Assembly (NCBI GenBank): GCA_012735245.1
Contig: JAAYHU010000001.1
Location: 1-49,345 of the forward strand
Source of the DNA: Tissierellia bacterium
Lineage (GTDB): Bacteria; Bacillota; Clostridia; Tissierellales; Tissierellaceae
DNA length: 49,345 nt
Reading direction: 5' to 3'
The position numbers were made by a program, and so were the translations under genes. The notes beneath the pieces were generated by a model. The model ran no database searches. It saw only the letters and a program-made list of their open reading frames with translations, and had not been told where the DNA came from. This document shows positions 9,140 through 17,586 of the stretch, in pieces; the stretch's first letter is position 1, and each line of letters starts with the position of its first letter.

Positions 9140-9895
9140 ATGGATATTGACAGCTTGTGGACTAAATATGCCAAGACTGGAGATAAAGAAGTTAAAAAGT
9201 TATTAATAGAAAATTATATAGACTTGGTGAAAATAGTTTCTGGCAGAATGTATAATTTTTATGGTAGCAAGATTGAATATGAAGACCTATTAGGTTATGG
9301 AATTCTTGGCTTAATTGATAGTATAGAAAAATATGATGTTACAAAAAACATTAAATTTGAAACCTACGCTCAAATTAGAATAAAGGGGGCAATCATTGAT
9401 AATATTAGGAAACTTGACTGGATACCAAGATCCCTAAGAAAAAAATCAAAGGAAATACAGAATGCTATTTATCAGTTGGAAAACAAGTTAGGTAGAACTC
9501 CTACAAATGAGGAAATAGCAAATTTCTTAAGTATTTCAATAAGGGAGTTAGAATCCACTCTATCTGATATTTCCACCTTTAATATTGCATCTTTAGAAGA
9601 GATAATTCTTTCAAATGGAGATTTTTCAACGTCTCTTCAACAAGAAAATGCAAGGCCAGAAGAAATATATGAGAATAAGGAATTAAAAGAAATATTAATT
9701 GAATCCCTAAATATTCTAACGGAAAATGAAAGGCTAGTCATTTCATTATATTATTACGAAGAATTAACATATAAGGAAATTGGACATATTATGGAGCTAT
9801 CTGAATCTAGAATTTCTCAAATACATAGTAAAGCCATCCTAAAAATGAAGAATTATTTAAAGAAAAAAGGGTTCGATGAAAATCTTTGGAGGTGA
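9140..9895 (+). CDS. fliA: RNA polymerase sigma-28 factor, FliA/SigD/WhiG family
   Basis: Flagellar sigma factor directing late flagellar and chemotaxis genes. Region 2 is seen in DLLGYGILGLIDSIEKYD and FETYAQIRIKGAIIDNIR (the latter with the family's DNA-melting residues); region 3 in GRTPTNEEIANFL; region 4 in ERLVISLYYYEELTYKEIG with helix-turn-helix LSESRISQIHSKA. An earlier in-frame ATG at 9116 overlaps cheD, but GGAGGG at 9127-9132 lies 7 bases before the ATG at 9140, giving MDIDSLWTKYAKTGD, the normal sigma-28 N-terminus; I therefore choose 9140 (251 residues). No anti-sigma gene flgM is visible in the window. Confidence 0.95.
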   Translation: MDIDSLWTKYAKTGDKEVKKLLIENYIDLVKIVSGRMYNFYGSKIEYEDLLGYGILGLIDSIEKYDVTKNIKFETYAQIRIKGAIIDNIRKLDWIPRSLRKKSKEIQNAIYQLENKLGRTPTNEEIANFLSISIRELESTLSDISTFNIASLEEIILSNGDFSTSLQQENARPEEIYENKELKEILIESLNILTENERLVISLYYYEELTYKEIGHIMELSESRISQIHSKAILKMKNYLKKKGFDENLWR

Positions 9896-9898
9896 AAT

Positions 9899-11278
9899 AT
9901 GTATAATATTAACCAAAATATATCTTTAAGTATTAGTAAAGATGGCCTCAAAGGATATATTATTATATCTAAAGACGATAAAGGTGAATTACATGACTTT
10001 AAAATTGAGGATGTAATAAGGGAAGTAAAAAAGCATATTAAGTATGGCTTAAAGGAAGATGTATTATTAAAAGTATTGAAAAATAAAATTGTAAATGAAA
10101 AAATCCTTATTGCAGAAGGTAAAAAGCCAGTAAATGGGAAAGATGGAAAAATTAAGTTTTACTTTGATTTCGAAAAACCCCTCCTACCAAAAATAAAACC
10201 TGACGGTACTGTAGACTACAAGGAACTGGATTCAATAAATGTAGTTAAAACTGGTGACATCCTTGCAGAAATAATACCTCCGGAAAAGGGTCAAGACGGA
10301 ATCAAGGTCAATGGCGATCCCATACTACATAAAAAAGGAAAGAATCCCAAATTTTCTCGTGGAAAAAATACAATGGTTTCAGAGGATGGCAAGTTCTTGA
10401 AGTCTTCCTCCAATGGCATAGTTGAGTATAGAAATGGGAAGATTAGTGTATCTGAATTATTAACTTTAAACAACATCGACAATAGTACTGGAAATATAAA
10501 TTTTAATGGCAACGTAATCATTAAAAAAGACATATTAAACGGATTCACTTTAAAGACCACGGGTTCAGTGGAAGTAAAGGGTGCTATAGAAGGTGGTTAT
10601 GTCCAATGTAAAGGAGATGTACTGGTACGGCAAGGTATACAAGGGTATAATAGAAAGGCAATAGATATTGGGGGAAACTTGTCTGCGAAATTTATTGAAA
10701 ATTCAATCATAAAAGTTGGGGGAAATATAACTTCTGAAGCTATTATGCATAGTGACGTTTCTTCAAAATCTAATATACTTGTCATAGGGAGAAAAGGACT
10801 AATAGTTGGGGGAATTTGTAGAGCAAAATACGAAATACGGGCAAAAGTAGTTGGTTCATCAATGGCAACAAGTACTGTTTTAGAAGTTGGAGTAGATCCA
10901 GACTTAAAATATAAATATGAAGAATTAGAAAAAAAGATTAAAGAATCGAAAGATAATTTGGATAAGGTGGAAAAATCTTTAAAGGTATTAGAAATATTAA
11001 GATCTTCAAATAGGTTGGACCAAAAAAAGATGATCCTATATAAGAATTTACTAAAGGCAAGGGATTCTTTAAATACTGAAATCTTAAACTTAGAAGGTGA
11101 ATTAAATAAAATTCAAAACCAAAGAGATATTTTATCAAAAGGGCAAATTAAAATTTCAGATATAGTTTATCCCGGAGTAAAGATAATCATAGGAAATAGT
11201 CAGATGCATATAGGAGATGAAATGAGAAGATGTACCTTTTACGAAGAGCATGGTAGAATAAGAGTTGGCCCCTATTAA
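9899..11278 (+). CDS. DUF342 / FapA-like polymer-forming family protein
   Basis: A 459-residue protein of the DUF342 (FapA) family, recognised from GDILAEIIPPEKGQDGIKVNG and the long beta-helical repeat region with successive glycine-centred turns (GNINFNGNVIIKKDI, GGYVQCKGDVLVRQGI, IDIGGNLSAKFI, IIKVGGNITSEAI). A predicted coiled coil, rich in Glu, Lys and Leu, spans about 345-420, followed by a small C-terminal beta segment. No catalytic motif is seen. Members are common beside flagellar and sigma-28 genes in Clostridia; a structural or membrane-associated regulatory role is only inferred. Starts 3 bases after the fliA stop, with GGAGGTG overlapping the fliA end. Confidence 0.9.
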   Translation: MYNINQNISLSISKDGLKGYIIISKDDKGELHDFKIEDVIREVKKHIKYGLKEDVLLKVLKNKIVNEKILIAEGKKPVNGKDGKIKFYFDFEKPLLPKIKPDGTVDYKELDSINVVKTGDILAEIIPPEKGQDGIKVNGDPILHKKGKNPKFSRGKNTMVSEDGKFLKSSSNGIVEYRNGKISVSELLTLNNIDNSTGNINFNGNVIIKKDILNGFTLKTTGSVEVKGAIEGGYVQCKGDVLVRQGIQGYNRKAIDIGGNLSAKFIENSIIKVGGNITSEAIMHSDVSSKSNILVIGRKGLIVGGICRAKYEIRAKVVGSSMATSTVLEVGVDPDLKYKYEELEKKIKESKDNLDKVEKSLKVLEILRSSNRLDQKKMILYKNLLKARDSLNTEILNLEGELNKIQNQRDILSKGQIKISDIVYPGVKIIIGNSQMHIGDEMRRCTFYEEHGRIRVGPY

Positions 11279-11289
11279 GGAGTGGTGCT

Positions 11290-11595
11290 ATGTCTATTAA
11301 ACCTATTGATTTTAATGTTATCCTCCCTAAGTCCCAAGAGTTAAATAGTCATAAAATAGCTGAACACATGAAACACAGGAATATTGTTGATAGTAATTTT
11401 GTTCAAAGGGAAAAGGTAATAAACCAAAATAAGAGTAAAGTTTTAGATGCGGAAAAAACAGAACATACTAAAATAAACAGGGACCCTGAATCTAATAAAA
11501 AGTATGCGCAGCAGGAGAAAAGAAGAAAAAGAGAAAATACAAACAAAAAGAAAAAAGCTTCTTTTTCAGGTCATAAAATAGATATTCAGATTTAG
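11290..11595 (+). CDS. Small very basic hypothetical protein
   Basis: I do not recognise a family. The 101-residue product is extremely hydrophilic and Lys/Arg-rich, with a basic tail near residues 75-94 (QQEKRRKRENTNKKKKAS) and no membrane segment, signal peptide or cysteine. It has a sound ribosome site (AAGGAGTGG) 11 bases after the DUF342 gene and is followed immediately by another small gene, so it appears to be a genuine member of the flagellar operon. Low-complexity composition makes database matches unreliable. It could bind nucleic acid or an acidic partner, but nothing in the sequence fixes a function. Confidence 0.7.
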   Translation: MSIKPIDFNVILPKSQELNSHKIAEHMKHRNIVDSNFVQREKVINQNKSKVLDAEKTEHTKINRDPESNKKYAQQEKRRKRENTNKKKKASFSGHKIDIQI

Positions 11596-11607
11596 ATGAG
11601 GTGTCAT

Positions 11608-12051
11608 ATGTTAAGTTATATATTATTCATTGTTGGATTCATATTAATTGGGATTTCGCTTCTAGTAATTCTGAAAGATTTAAAAAGGTCTGAACTAGAA
11701 ATAGAAGAAATTAATAGGATAGAGGAAAATGTCAAAGAATATTATAAGCTAACTGAAGAAATGATAGAGACCTTTGATGATGTTATAGGCAGTAAAATAG
11801 AAGAAATAAGCGATGAAAAAATAAATTTTAATAAGGATACTGAAAAAGATAAAAGAAAAAAAATAGATTTATTGGAAGTAAACAATAATACAAATAAAAT
11901 ATCTGATAATAATATTATAGAAAAAATATTTCAATTACAATCTATTGGTTTAAATACTGAAGAAATAGCCAAAAAACTAGATAAGGGCGTAAGAGAAATA
12001 GAAATCATTATAAAGATGTATAGTTCAAAAAATATGGATAAAAATATTTAA
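11608..12051 (+). CDS. Small N-terminally membrane-anchored hypothetical protein (DUF6115-like?)
   Basis: A protein of about 147 residues with one N-terminal hydrophobic helix (LSYILFIVGFILIGISLLV), an acidic, charged middle region, and a C-terminal helical block IFQLQSIGLNTEEIAKKLDKGVREIEIIIKM that resembles a helix-turn-helix-like motif. This layout matches small proteins often found downstream of DUF342 genes in Clostridial flagellar operons, which I recall as DUF6115, but I cannot verify that. The chosen ATG at 11608 follows GAGGTG (11598-11603); an earlier in-frame ATG at 11596 is too close to the upstream stop to have its own site. It is the last gene before the rpsB promoter. Confidence 0.72.
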   Translation: MLSYILFIVGFILIGISLLVILKDLKRSELEIEEINRIEENVKEYYKLTEEMIETFDDVIGSKIEEISDEKINFNKDTEKDKRKKIDLLEVNNNTNKISDNNIIEKIFQLQSIGLNTEEIAKKLDKGVREIEIIIKMYSSKNMDKNI

Positions 12052-12057
12052 AAATCA

Positions 12058-12086
12058 TTGATTAAAGAAATATCTTATGTTATACT
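12058..12086 (+). promoter_or_regulatory. Sigma-A-type promoter of rpsB
   Basis: A -35-like TTGATT (12058-12063) and a -10 TATACT (12081-12086) are 17 bases apart. The start site would give a leader of about 95 bases before rpsB, containing a G/C-rich patch near 12120-12145 that may fold. It separates the flagellar operon from the translation genes; I saw no strong terminator between the two, so read-through is possible. Confidence 0.7.
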
Positions 12087-12189
12087 ACAATAGTGATTAC
12101 ACACATTTTCTGACATTAGAGGTGTTGCCCTTGGGGGTTCCTTTAATGTATGAAGAAAATGGAGGAAAAAAACTTGGAGGTGAAAATTT

Positions 12190-12906
12190 ATGTCAGTAAT
12201 TACAATGAAAGCACTACTGGAAGCAGGAGTTCATTTTGGCCATCAAACAAGAAGATGGAATCCTAAAATGGCAGAGTATATTTTTACAGAAAGAAATGGA
12301 ATTTACATCATCGATTTACAAAAAACTGTTAAGAAGGTTGAAGAAGCTTATGAATTCGTTAAGGAATTAGTTTTCAATGGTGGTGAGATTTTATTTGTAG
12401 GTACTAAAAAACAAGCTCAAGAAGCCATTGAAACTGAAGCAAAAAGATGCAATATGCATTATGTAAATCAAAGATGGCTAGGAGGTATGCTTACCAACTA
12501 TAAAACTATTAGAAAGCGAATCGATAGGCTTCATGAATTAGAGAAAATGGAAGAAGAAGGATTATTTGATGTGCTTCCTAAAAAGGAAGTTATTAAATTG
12601 AGACATGAAGCAGAAAGATTAGAAAAATTCCTTGGCGGAATTAAAAATATGAATAGAATTCCAGATGCTCTTTTCGTAGTAGATCCTAGAAAAGAGAGGA
12701 TAGCTGTAAAGGAAGCTCAAATTCTTAATATACCAGTAGTGGCTATTGTGGATACTAACTGTGATCCAGATGAAGTAGATTATGTAATCCCCGGAAACGA
12801 TGACGCTATTAGGGCAGTTAAGTTGTTAACTGAAACTATAGCTAATGCAGTTTTAGAAGGAAAACAAGGGGAACAAATTGAAGATATAGAAGAAGAACAA
12901 CAATAG
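12190..12906 (+). CDS. rpsB: 30S ribosomal protein S2
   Basis: Small-subunit protein S2, 238 residues. Recognised from [20 protein letters not shown], the block [27 protein letters not shown], and [23 protein letters not shown]. The acidic C-terminal tail ([11 protein letters not shown]) is usual. GGAGGTGAAAATTT precedes the ATG. It has its own promoter upstream and is separated from tsf by a hairpin, the usual rpsB-tsf arrangement. Confidence 0.98.
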   Translation: MSVITMKALLEAGVHFGHQTRRWNPKMAEYIFTERNGIYIIDLQKTVKKVEEAYEFVKELVFNGGEILFVGTKKQAQEAIETEAKRCNMHYVNQRWLGGMLTNYKTIRKRIDRLHELEKMEEEGLFDVLPKKEVIKLRHEAERLEKFLGGIKNMNRIPDALFVVDPRKERIAVKEAQILNIPVVAIVDTNCDPDEVDYVIPGNDDAIRAVKLLTETIANAVLEGKQGEQIEDIEEEQQ

Positions 12907-12925
12907 AAATAACAATAACAAAAAA

Positions 12926-12970
12926 GGGTAAGGGTTTTAAAGGATAATTCCTTGTGCTCTTACCATTTTT
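12926..12970 (+). terminator. Nested hairpin with T run between rpsB and tsf
   Basis: GGTAAG (12927-12932) pairs with CTTACC (12959-12964), enclosing an inner AAGGA/TCCTT hairpin, and is followed by ATTTTT (12965-12970). This looks like a partial terminator or attenuator that could set the rpsB:tsf ratio. A role in autoregulation is not shown by the sequence. Confidence 0.55.
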
Positions 12971-12990
12971 AACAATATAGGAGGGATAGA

Positions 12991-13638
12991 ATGAGCATTA
13001 GTGCTTCAAAAGTTAAAGAGCTTAGAGAATTAACTGGGGCAGGAATGATGGACTGTAAAAATGCCTTAGTAGAGACTAATGGAGATATAGAAAAGGCTAT
13101 AGACTTATTAAGAGAAAAAGGCTTGTCTAAGGCAGCTAAAAAAGCTGGAAGAATTGCTGCAGAGGGCTTAGTTGATGCTTACATCCACAATGGTAGGATT
13201 GGAGTTTTAATAGAAGTTAACTCTGAAACTGACTTCGTAGCTAAAAATGATGAATTTAAACAATTCGTTAGAGATATGGCAATGCAAGTTGCAGCTGCTA
13301 GTCCAAAATATGTGGCAAAAGAAGATGTTAGCGAAGAAGAGTTAGATAAAGAAAGACAAATACTTAAACAACAAGCTCTTAACGAAGGCAAACCAGAACA
13401 TATAGCTGAGAAAATTGTTGAAGGTAGAATTGAAAAGTATTATGAGCAAGTATGCTTATTAGAGCAGCCTTTTATTAAGGATCCAGATATGAAGGTTAAG
13501 GACCTTCTCAATGAAAAAATTGCAAAAATTGGTGAAAATATAAAAATAAGAAGATTTGTAAGATTTGAAGTAGGAGAAGGAATTGAAAAGAAAGAAGAGA
13601 ATTTTGCTGAAGAAGTTGCAAAGCAAATGGGTATGTAA
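12991..13638 (+). CDS. tsf: Elongation factor Ts
   Basis: Nucleotide exchange factor for EF-Tu. 215 residues, the shorter form common in Firmicutes. The N-terminal UBA-like module [19 protein letters not shown] and the motif [13 protein letters not shown]-like block ([14 protein letters not shown]) are clear, as is the C-terminal [23 protein letters not shown] precedes the ATG. Confidence 0.98.
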   Translation: MSISASKVKELRELTGAGMMDCKNALVETNGDIEKAIDLLREKGLSKAAKKAGRIAAEGLVDAYIHNGRIGVLIEVNSETDFVAKNDEFKQFVRDMAMQVAAASPKYVAKEDVSEEELDKERQILKQQALNEGKPEHIAEKIVEGRIEKYYEQVCLLEQPFIKDPDMKVKDLLNEKIAKIGENIKIRRFVRFEVGEGIEKKEENFAEEVAKQMGM

Positions 13639-13690
13639 TTAAATGGAGAACAACCTTGTTCTCCATTTAAATAATAGTATTCTTAATACT
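13639..13690 (+). repeat. Two tandem inverted repeats between tsf and pyrH
   Basis: A perfect 15-base inverted repeat with a 2-base spacer lies at 13639-13653 and 13656-13670, directly after the tsf stop. A second, AGTATT-CTT-AATACT (13676-13690), ends immediately before the pyrH ribosome site GGGAG. Neither is followed by a T run, so they are more likely RNA processing/stability elements or a weak terminator than a classical intrinsic terminator. Confidence 0.6.
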
Positions 13691-13703
13691 GGGAGTGAGC
13701 TTA

Positions 13704-14417
13704 ATGGAACCCATATTTAATAGGGTAGTTTTGAAGATTAGTGGAGAAGCATTAGCTGGTCCAAAGGGCAGTGGAATAGATACTGAAACTGTAAATCAAA
13801 TATCTTTTCAAATTAAAGAAATACATAAATTAGGCGTTCAAATTGCAATCGTTGTAGGAGGAGGTAATTTTTGGCGGGGAAAATCATCAAAGGAAATAGA
13901 TAGGACTACCTCTGATTACATTGGAATGCTGGGAACTGTGATGAATGCCTTAGCCTTACAAGATGCCCTTGAGAAATTAGGAGTTAGTACTAGGGTACAA
14001 TCTGCAATTGATATGAGGCAAATTGCTGAACCTTACATAAGACGTAGGGCTATTAGGCATTTGGAAAAAGGTAGGGTAGTAATCTTTGCAGCAGGTACTG
14101 GCAATCCTTATTTTTCAACGGATACAACTGCAGCTTTAAGAGCAGCAGAAATTGAAGCGGAAGTCATTCTCCTTGCAAAAAAAGGCGTAGATGGAGTATA
14201 TGATTCAGATCCCAAAGTAAACATTGATGCAAAAAAATTCGAAAAATTAAGTCATATGGATATCTTAAATATGGGTTTAGGAGTTATGGATTCGACTGCC
14301 ACATCACTTTGTATGGACAATAATATACCCCTTATAGTGTTTGGTATTGATGAACCAAACAACATAATAAATGTTGTTTTAGGTAAAAAAATAGGTACTC
14401 AAGTAAAGGAGGATTAA
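13704..14417 (+). CDS. pyrH: Uridylate kinase (UMP kinase)
   Basis: Phosphorylates UMP to UDP in pyrimidine nucleotide synthesis; a hexameric amino-acid-kinase-fold enzyme. Blocks seen: [12 protein letters not shown], the glycine-rich [33 protein letters not shown], and [24 protein letters not shown] at 13695 is in frame, but GGGAG at 13691-13695 is best placed for ATG 13704, giving [19 protein letters not shown] (237 residues), the normal N-terminus. frr follows after 2 bases. Confidence 0.96.
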   Translation: MEPIFNRVVLKISGEALAGPKGSGIDTETVNQISFQIKEIHKLGVQIAIVVGGGNFWRGKSSKEIDRTTSDYIGMLGTVMNALALQDALEKLGVSTRVQSAIDMRQIAEPYIRRRAIRHLEKGRVVIFAAGTGNPYFSTDTTAALRAAEIEAEVILLAKKGVDGVYDSDPKVNIDAKKFEKLSHMDILNMGLGVMDSTATSLCMDNNIPLIVFGIDEPNNIINVVLGKKIGTQVKED

Positions 14418-14419
14418 TT

Positions 14420-14977
14420 ATGTTTGCTAGCCTTTATAAAGAAGCAGAAGAAAGGATGCAAAAGACTGTTTCAGTTTTTAAAGAGGAATTACAAAGCATA
14501 AGAGCAGGAAGAGCAAATCCTGCACTGCTTGACAAGATTTCTGTTGATTATTATGGTCAAATCACTCCTTTGAAGCAGTTAGGCAGTATTACAGCGCCTG
14601 AACCTAGACTATTAGTTATACAACCTTGGGATCCTAAGCTAATACCCGCTATAGAAAAAGAGATACTTAAATCAGACTTAGGTCTAAATCCTTCTAATGA
14701 CGGAAAGGTTATTAGACTTGTAATTCCAATGCTAACGGAAGAAAGAAGAAAAGAACTGGCAAAATTAGTTAAGAAAACTAGCGAAAATGCTAAGGTTGCT
14801 GTTAGAAACATTAGAAGAGATATTAATGACAGGATAAAGAAAATGGAAAAGGATAAGGAAATAAGTGAAGATGAAAGAAGACTAGGAGAGGAAGAAGTAC
14901 AAAAGATTACTGATAAATATATTGAAGAGATCGATTCTATTACAAAGAAAAAAGAAGACGAGCTAATGGAAATCTAA
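14420..14977 (+). CDS. frr: Ribosome recycling factor
   Basis: Splits post-termination ribosomes together with EF-G. 185 residues with the family's signature [17 protein letters not shown], the domain II segment [15 protein letters not shown], and the C-terminal long helices ([26 protein letters not shown]). AAAGGAGG precedes the ATG. A strong terminator follows the stop directly. Confidence 0.98.
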   Translation: MFASLYKEAEERMQKTVSVFKEELQSIRAGRANPALLDKISVDYYGQITPLKQLGSITAPEPRLLVIQPWDPKLIPAIEKEILKSDLGLNPSNDGKVIRLVIPMLTEERRKELAKLVKKTSENAKVAVRNIRRDINDRIKKMEKDKEISEDERRLGEEEVQKITDKYIEEIDSITKKKEDELMEI

Positions 14978-14978
14978 T

Positions 14979-15007
14979 AAAAACCCCTTCTTGCAGAAGG
15001 GGTTTTT
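14979..15007 (+). terminator. Intrinsic terminator after frr
   Basis: AAAAACCCCTTC (14979-14990) pairs with GAAGGGGTTTTT (14996-15007) around a 5-base loop, with the T run forming part of the 3' arm. No clear promoter is seen in the 18 bases before uppS, so uppS may depend on partial read-through. Confidence 0.88.
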
Positions 15008-15025
15008 AGTAGTGAGGTGTGAAAA

Positions 15026-15775
15026 TTGGATAAAAAGAAATATACTATAGAAGAGCTTAGAAAGAAAATTGATAAGACAAAACTTCCTAAGCATGTGGCA
15101 ATTATAATGGATGGTAATGGAAGATGGGCAAAAAAAAGGTTTTTACCTAGAAATTATGGCCATCAAGAAGGAATGGAAAGAGTAATAGAAATAGTAGGCG
15201 CTGCTTCTAATCTTGGAATTAAACATTTGTCATTATATGCTTTTTCCACAGAAAATTGGAAAAGGCCAATGGATGAGATCCAGGGTTTGATGAAGATACT
15301 AGTTCAATATATAAGAAGGGAATTAGATAAATTACATAAAAATAATGTTAAAGTGAATATAATGGGAGATATTGAAAAATTGCCTGAATTAGCAAAGGAA
15401 GAAGTTAAAAGAGCAGTAGAGACAACATCTAAAAATACGGGTATGATATTAAATATCGGGTTAAACTACGGTGGAAGGGACGAAATAATTAGAGGAGTTA
15501 AAAAAATTTTAAAAGATGTAGAATTGGGTAAAATCAGTATAGAAAATATAAACGAGGATATTTTCAAAAATTATCTTTATACCAATGGCCAGCCTGATCC
15601 TGACTTACTTATAAGACCAAGTGGGGAGTTGAGAATAAGCAATTTTATGCTATATCAAATTGCCTATACTGAATTTTGGTTTTCAGATATCTTATGGCCT
15701 GATTTTACGGAAGAACATCTATTATTATCTATTCTAGATTATCAAAAAAGAAATAGAAGGTTTGGAGGAATCTAA
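15026..15775 (+). CDS. uppS: Undecaprenyl diphosphate synthase (cis-prenyltransferase)
   Basis: Condenses isopentenyl diphosphate onto farnesyl diphosphate to make the C55 lipid carrier for peptidoglycan. 249 residues. The catalytic Asp is in HVAIIMDGNGRWAKKR; further conserved blocks are LSLYAFSTENWKRP, NIGLNYGGRDEI and DLLIRPSGELRISNF, then TEFWFSDILWPDF. The TTG start follows GTGAGGTGTG at normal spacing. Functionally connected to uppP (undecaprenyl-diphosphatase), which is frameshifted further along this window. Confidence 0.96.
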   Translation: MDKKKYTIEELRKKIDKTKLPKHVAIIMDGNGRWAKKRFLPRNYGHQEGMERVIEIVGAASNLGIKHLSLYAFSTENWKRPMDEIQGLMKILVQYIRRELDKLHKNNVKVNIMGDIEKLPELAKEEVKRAVETTSKNTGMILNIGLNYGGRDEIIRGVKKILKDVELGKISIENINEDIFKNYLYTNGQPDPDLLIRPSGELRISNFMLYQIAYTEFWFSDILWPDFTEEHLLLSILDYQKRNRRFGGI

Positions 15776-16552
15776 GTGAATGATCTAACAAAAAGACTTA
15801 GTAGTGCTGTTATTGGATTATTGCTCTTGATCTTTATCATAGCAAAGGGGGGATATTTACTATATTTTTCTCTGTATATTGTCTCCATAATAGGCTTAAG
15901 AGAATTCTATAAGGCCATTGAAAATGTAAAAGCAACTCCATGTTACCTTGTGGGATATTTAGGAACCACAGGGATTCTCCTTAGCTTCATTTTTCCCAAT
16001 ATTAATTTAGATTTAATATTTACGATTATTATTTTAATATTACTAATTATTATGGTTGTACATAAAGGATATTCATTAAAGGATATTTCACTGACCTTAT
16101 TTGGTATAATCTATATTCCCTTTTTGTTATTTCATATTGGATATTTAGATAACACAATATTCTTATATTTAATTTTTATAATTGCCTTTGGTACAGATAC
16201 CTTTGCGTATATAATTGGAAATTTATTTGGTAAAAATAAGCTATCTCCAACCATTAGCCCAAATAAAACCATTGAAGGTTTTATTGGAGGTATTTTGGGC
16301 AGTGTTGTATTGGTAGTACTTTATTCTGTGTATTTTAAAATAACTCCCTTATGGAGTATGATTTTGTTATCAATTTTAACCTCAATATTGTCTCAACTAG
16401 GAGACTTAGCAGCCTCTAAAATAAAGAGGATTACAAAGATTAAGGATTTTGGAAATATTATGCCAGGTCATGGTGGAGTATTAGATAGATTTGATAGTAT
16501 AATTTTTGCTGCTCCAATAATATACTACTATACAAAGTTGTTTTTAATTTAA
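15776..16552 (+). CDS. cdsA: Phosphatidate cytidylyltransferase
   Basis: Makes CDP-diacylglycerol from phosphatidic acid and CTP in the membrane; CDP-diacylglycerol is a substrate of PgsA, also encoded here. 258 residues, multiple hydrophobic segments, with the CDP-DAG synthase signature near the C-terminus: SQLGDLAASKIKRITKIKDFG and PGHGGVLDRFDS. GTG start directly after the uppS stop with GGAGG upstream. In related genomes dxr normally follows; here rseP does. Confidence 0.95.
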   Translation: MNDLTKRLSSAVIGLLLLIFIIAKGGYLLYFSLYIVSIIGLREFYKAIENVKATPCYLVGYLGTTGILLSFIFPNINLDLIFTIIILILLIIMVVHKGYSLKDISLTLFGIIYIPFLLFHIGYLDNTIFLYLIFIIAFGTDTFAYIIGNLFGKNKLSPTISPNKTIEGFIGGILGSVVLVVLYSVYFKITPLWSMILLSILTSILSQLGDLAASKIKRITKIKDFGNIMPGHGGVLDRFDSIIFAAPIIYYYTKLFLI

Positions 16553-16569
16553 ATTTAGGTGGTGTTTAA

Positions 16570-17574
16570 ATGTTAACAGCAATATCTGCAATTTTAGTTT
16601 TTTTAATAGTAATACTTGTTCATGAATTTGGCCATTTTGCAGTAGCTAAATTAGTAGGAATAAGAGTAAATGAGTTTTCCATTGGAATGGGCCCTAAACT
16701 AGTACAAAAGAAGAGTGGAGAAACTAAATACACTATAAGGTTGCTACCAATTGGTGGATATGTAAAAATGGAGGGGGAGGATGAGGCCTCAAATGATCCT
16801 CGTAGCTTTAACAAGTTCCCACCTTTATCAAGAATTGGAGTAGTTGCTGCAGGAGCAATAATGAATTTTATTTTGGCCATAATCGTTCTAACAATAGTTT
16901 CCTTTGGAGTAGGTACACCTAGTACTATTATTGAGAAAACTACACCCAATTCCCCTGCTGAAAGTGTAGGGTTATTGCCTGGCGATAGGATAGTTGAAAT
17001 AAACAATAAAAAGACAAACAGTTGGGAATCAATAGTAGAAACCATAAGTAACTCAGATCCTAATAGGGAGATAGGAATAGTTATAAACCGAAATGGAGAA
17101 AACATAAGCTATTCCCTACTTCCAACTACAGAAGAAGGTAGGACTATAATTGGTATTATACCTAAATATGAGAAATCCCTAATAACTGCTGTTAAGGGTG
17201 GAATAGAAAAGACTTGGTTGATCATAAGATTGATGTTTGAATTTTTTGGCATGCTATTTAGGGGGCAAGTTCGCTTAGAACATCTATCAGGTCCTGTTGG
17301 AATCATACATGAAGTAGGAGTAGCTGCTAAAACAGGAATTTACGACTTATTATTCCTCTTAGGCTTTATTAACATAAATTTAGGCTTTATTAATTTATTG
17401 CCCATACCAGCCTTAGATGGAAGTAGAATTATTTTTCTTCTAATAGAACTCATAAGAGGAAAGCCAATTGATCCTGAAAAAGAAGGATTTATACATTTTC
17501 TAGGTTTTATTTTTTTAATATCATTAATGCTTATAATTACCTACAAGGACATTATAAAGTTTAATTTATTTTAG
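16570..17574 (+). CDS. rseP: RIP (site-2) zinc metalloprotease RseP/RasP
   Basis: Intramembrane protease that cuts anti-sigma factors and remnant signal peptides. 334 residues: the first membrane segment holds the zinc-binding HEFGH (residues 18-22); a PDZ domain follows (about 110-185, TPNSPAESVGLLPGDRIVEIN); the second conserved intramembrane motif, NLLPIPALDGSR, contains the third ligand Asp near 281. Further hydrophobic helix at the C-terminus. ispG follows immediately, with rseP and ispG nearly overlapping. Confidence 0.95.
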   Translation: MLTAISAILVFLIVILVHEFGHFAVAKLVGIRVNEFSIGMGPKLVQKKSGETKYTIRLLPIGGYVKMEGEDEASNDPRSFNKFPPLSRIGVVAAGAIMNFILAIIVLTIVSFGVGTPSTIIEKTTPNSPAESVGLLPGDRIVEINNKKTNSWESIVETISNSDPNREIGIVINRNGENISYSLLPTTEEGRTIIGIIPKYEKSLITAVKGGIEKTWLIIRLMFEFFGMLFRGQVRLEHLSGPVGIIHEVGVAAKTGIYDLLFLLGFININLGFINLLPIPALDGSRIIFLLIELIRGKPIDPEKEGFIHFLGFIFLISLMLIITYKDIIKFNLF

Positions 17575-17586
17575 AAGGTGAGACAC

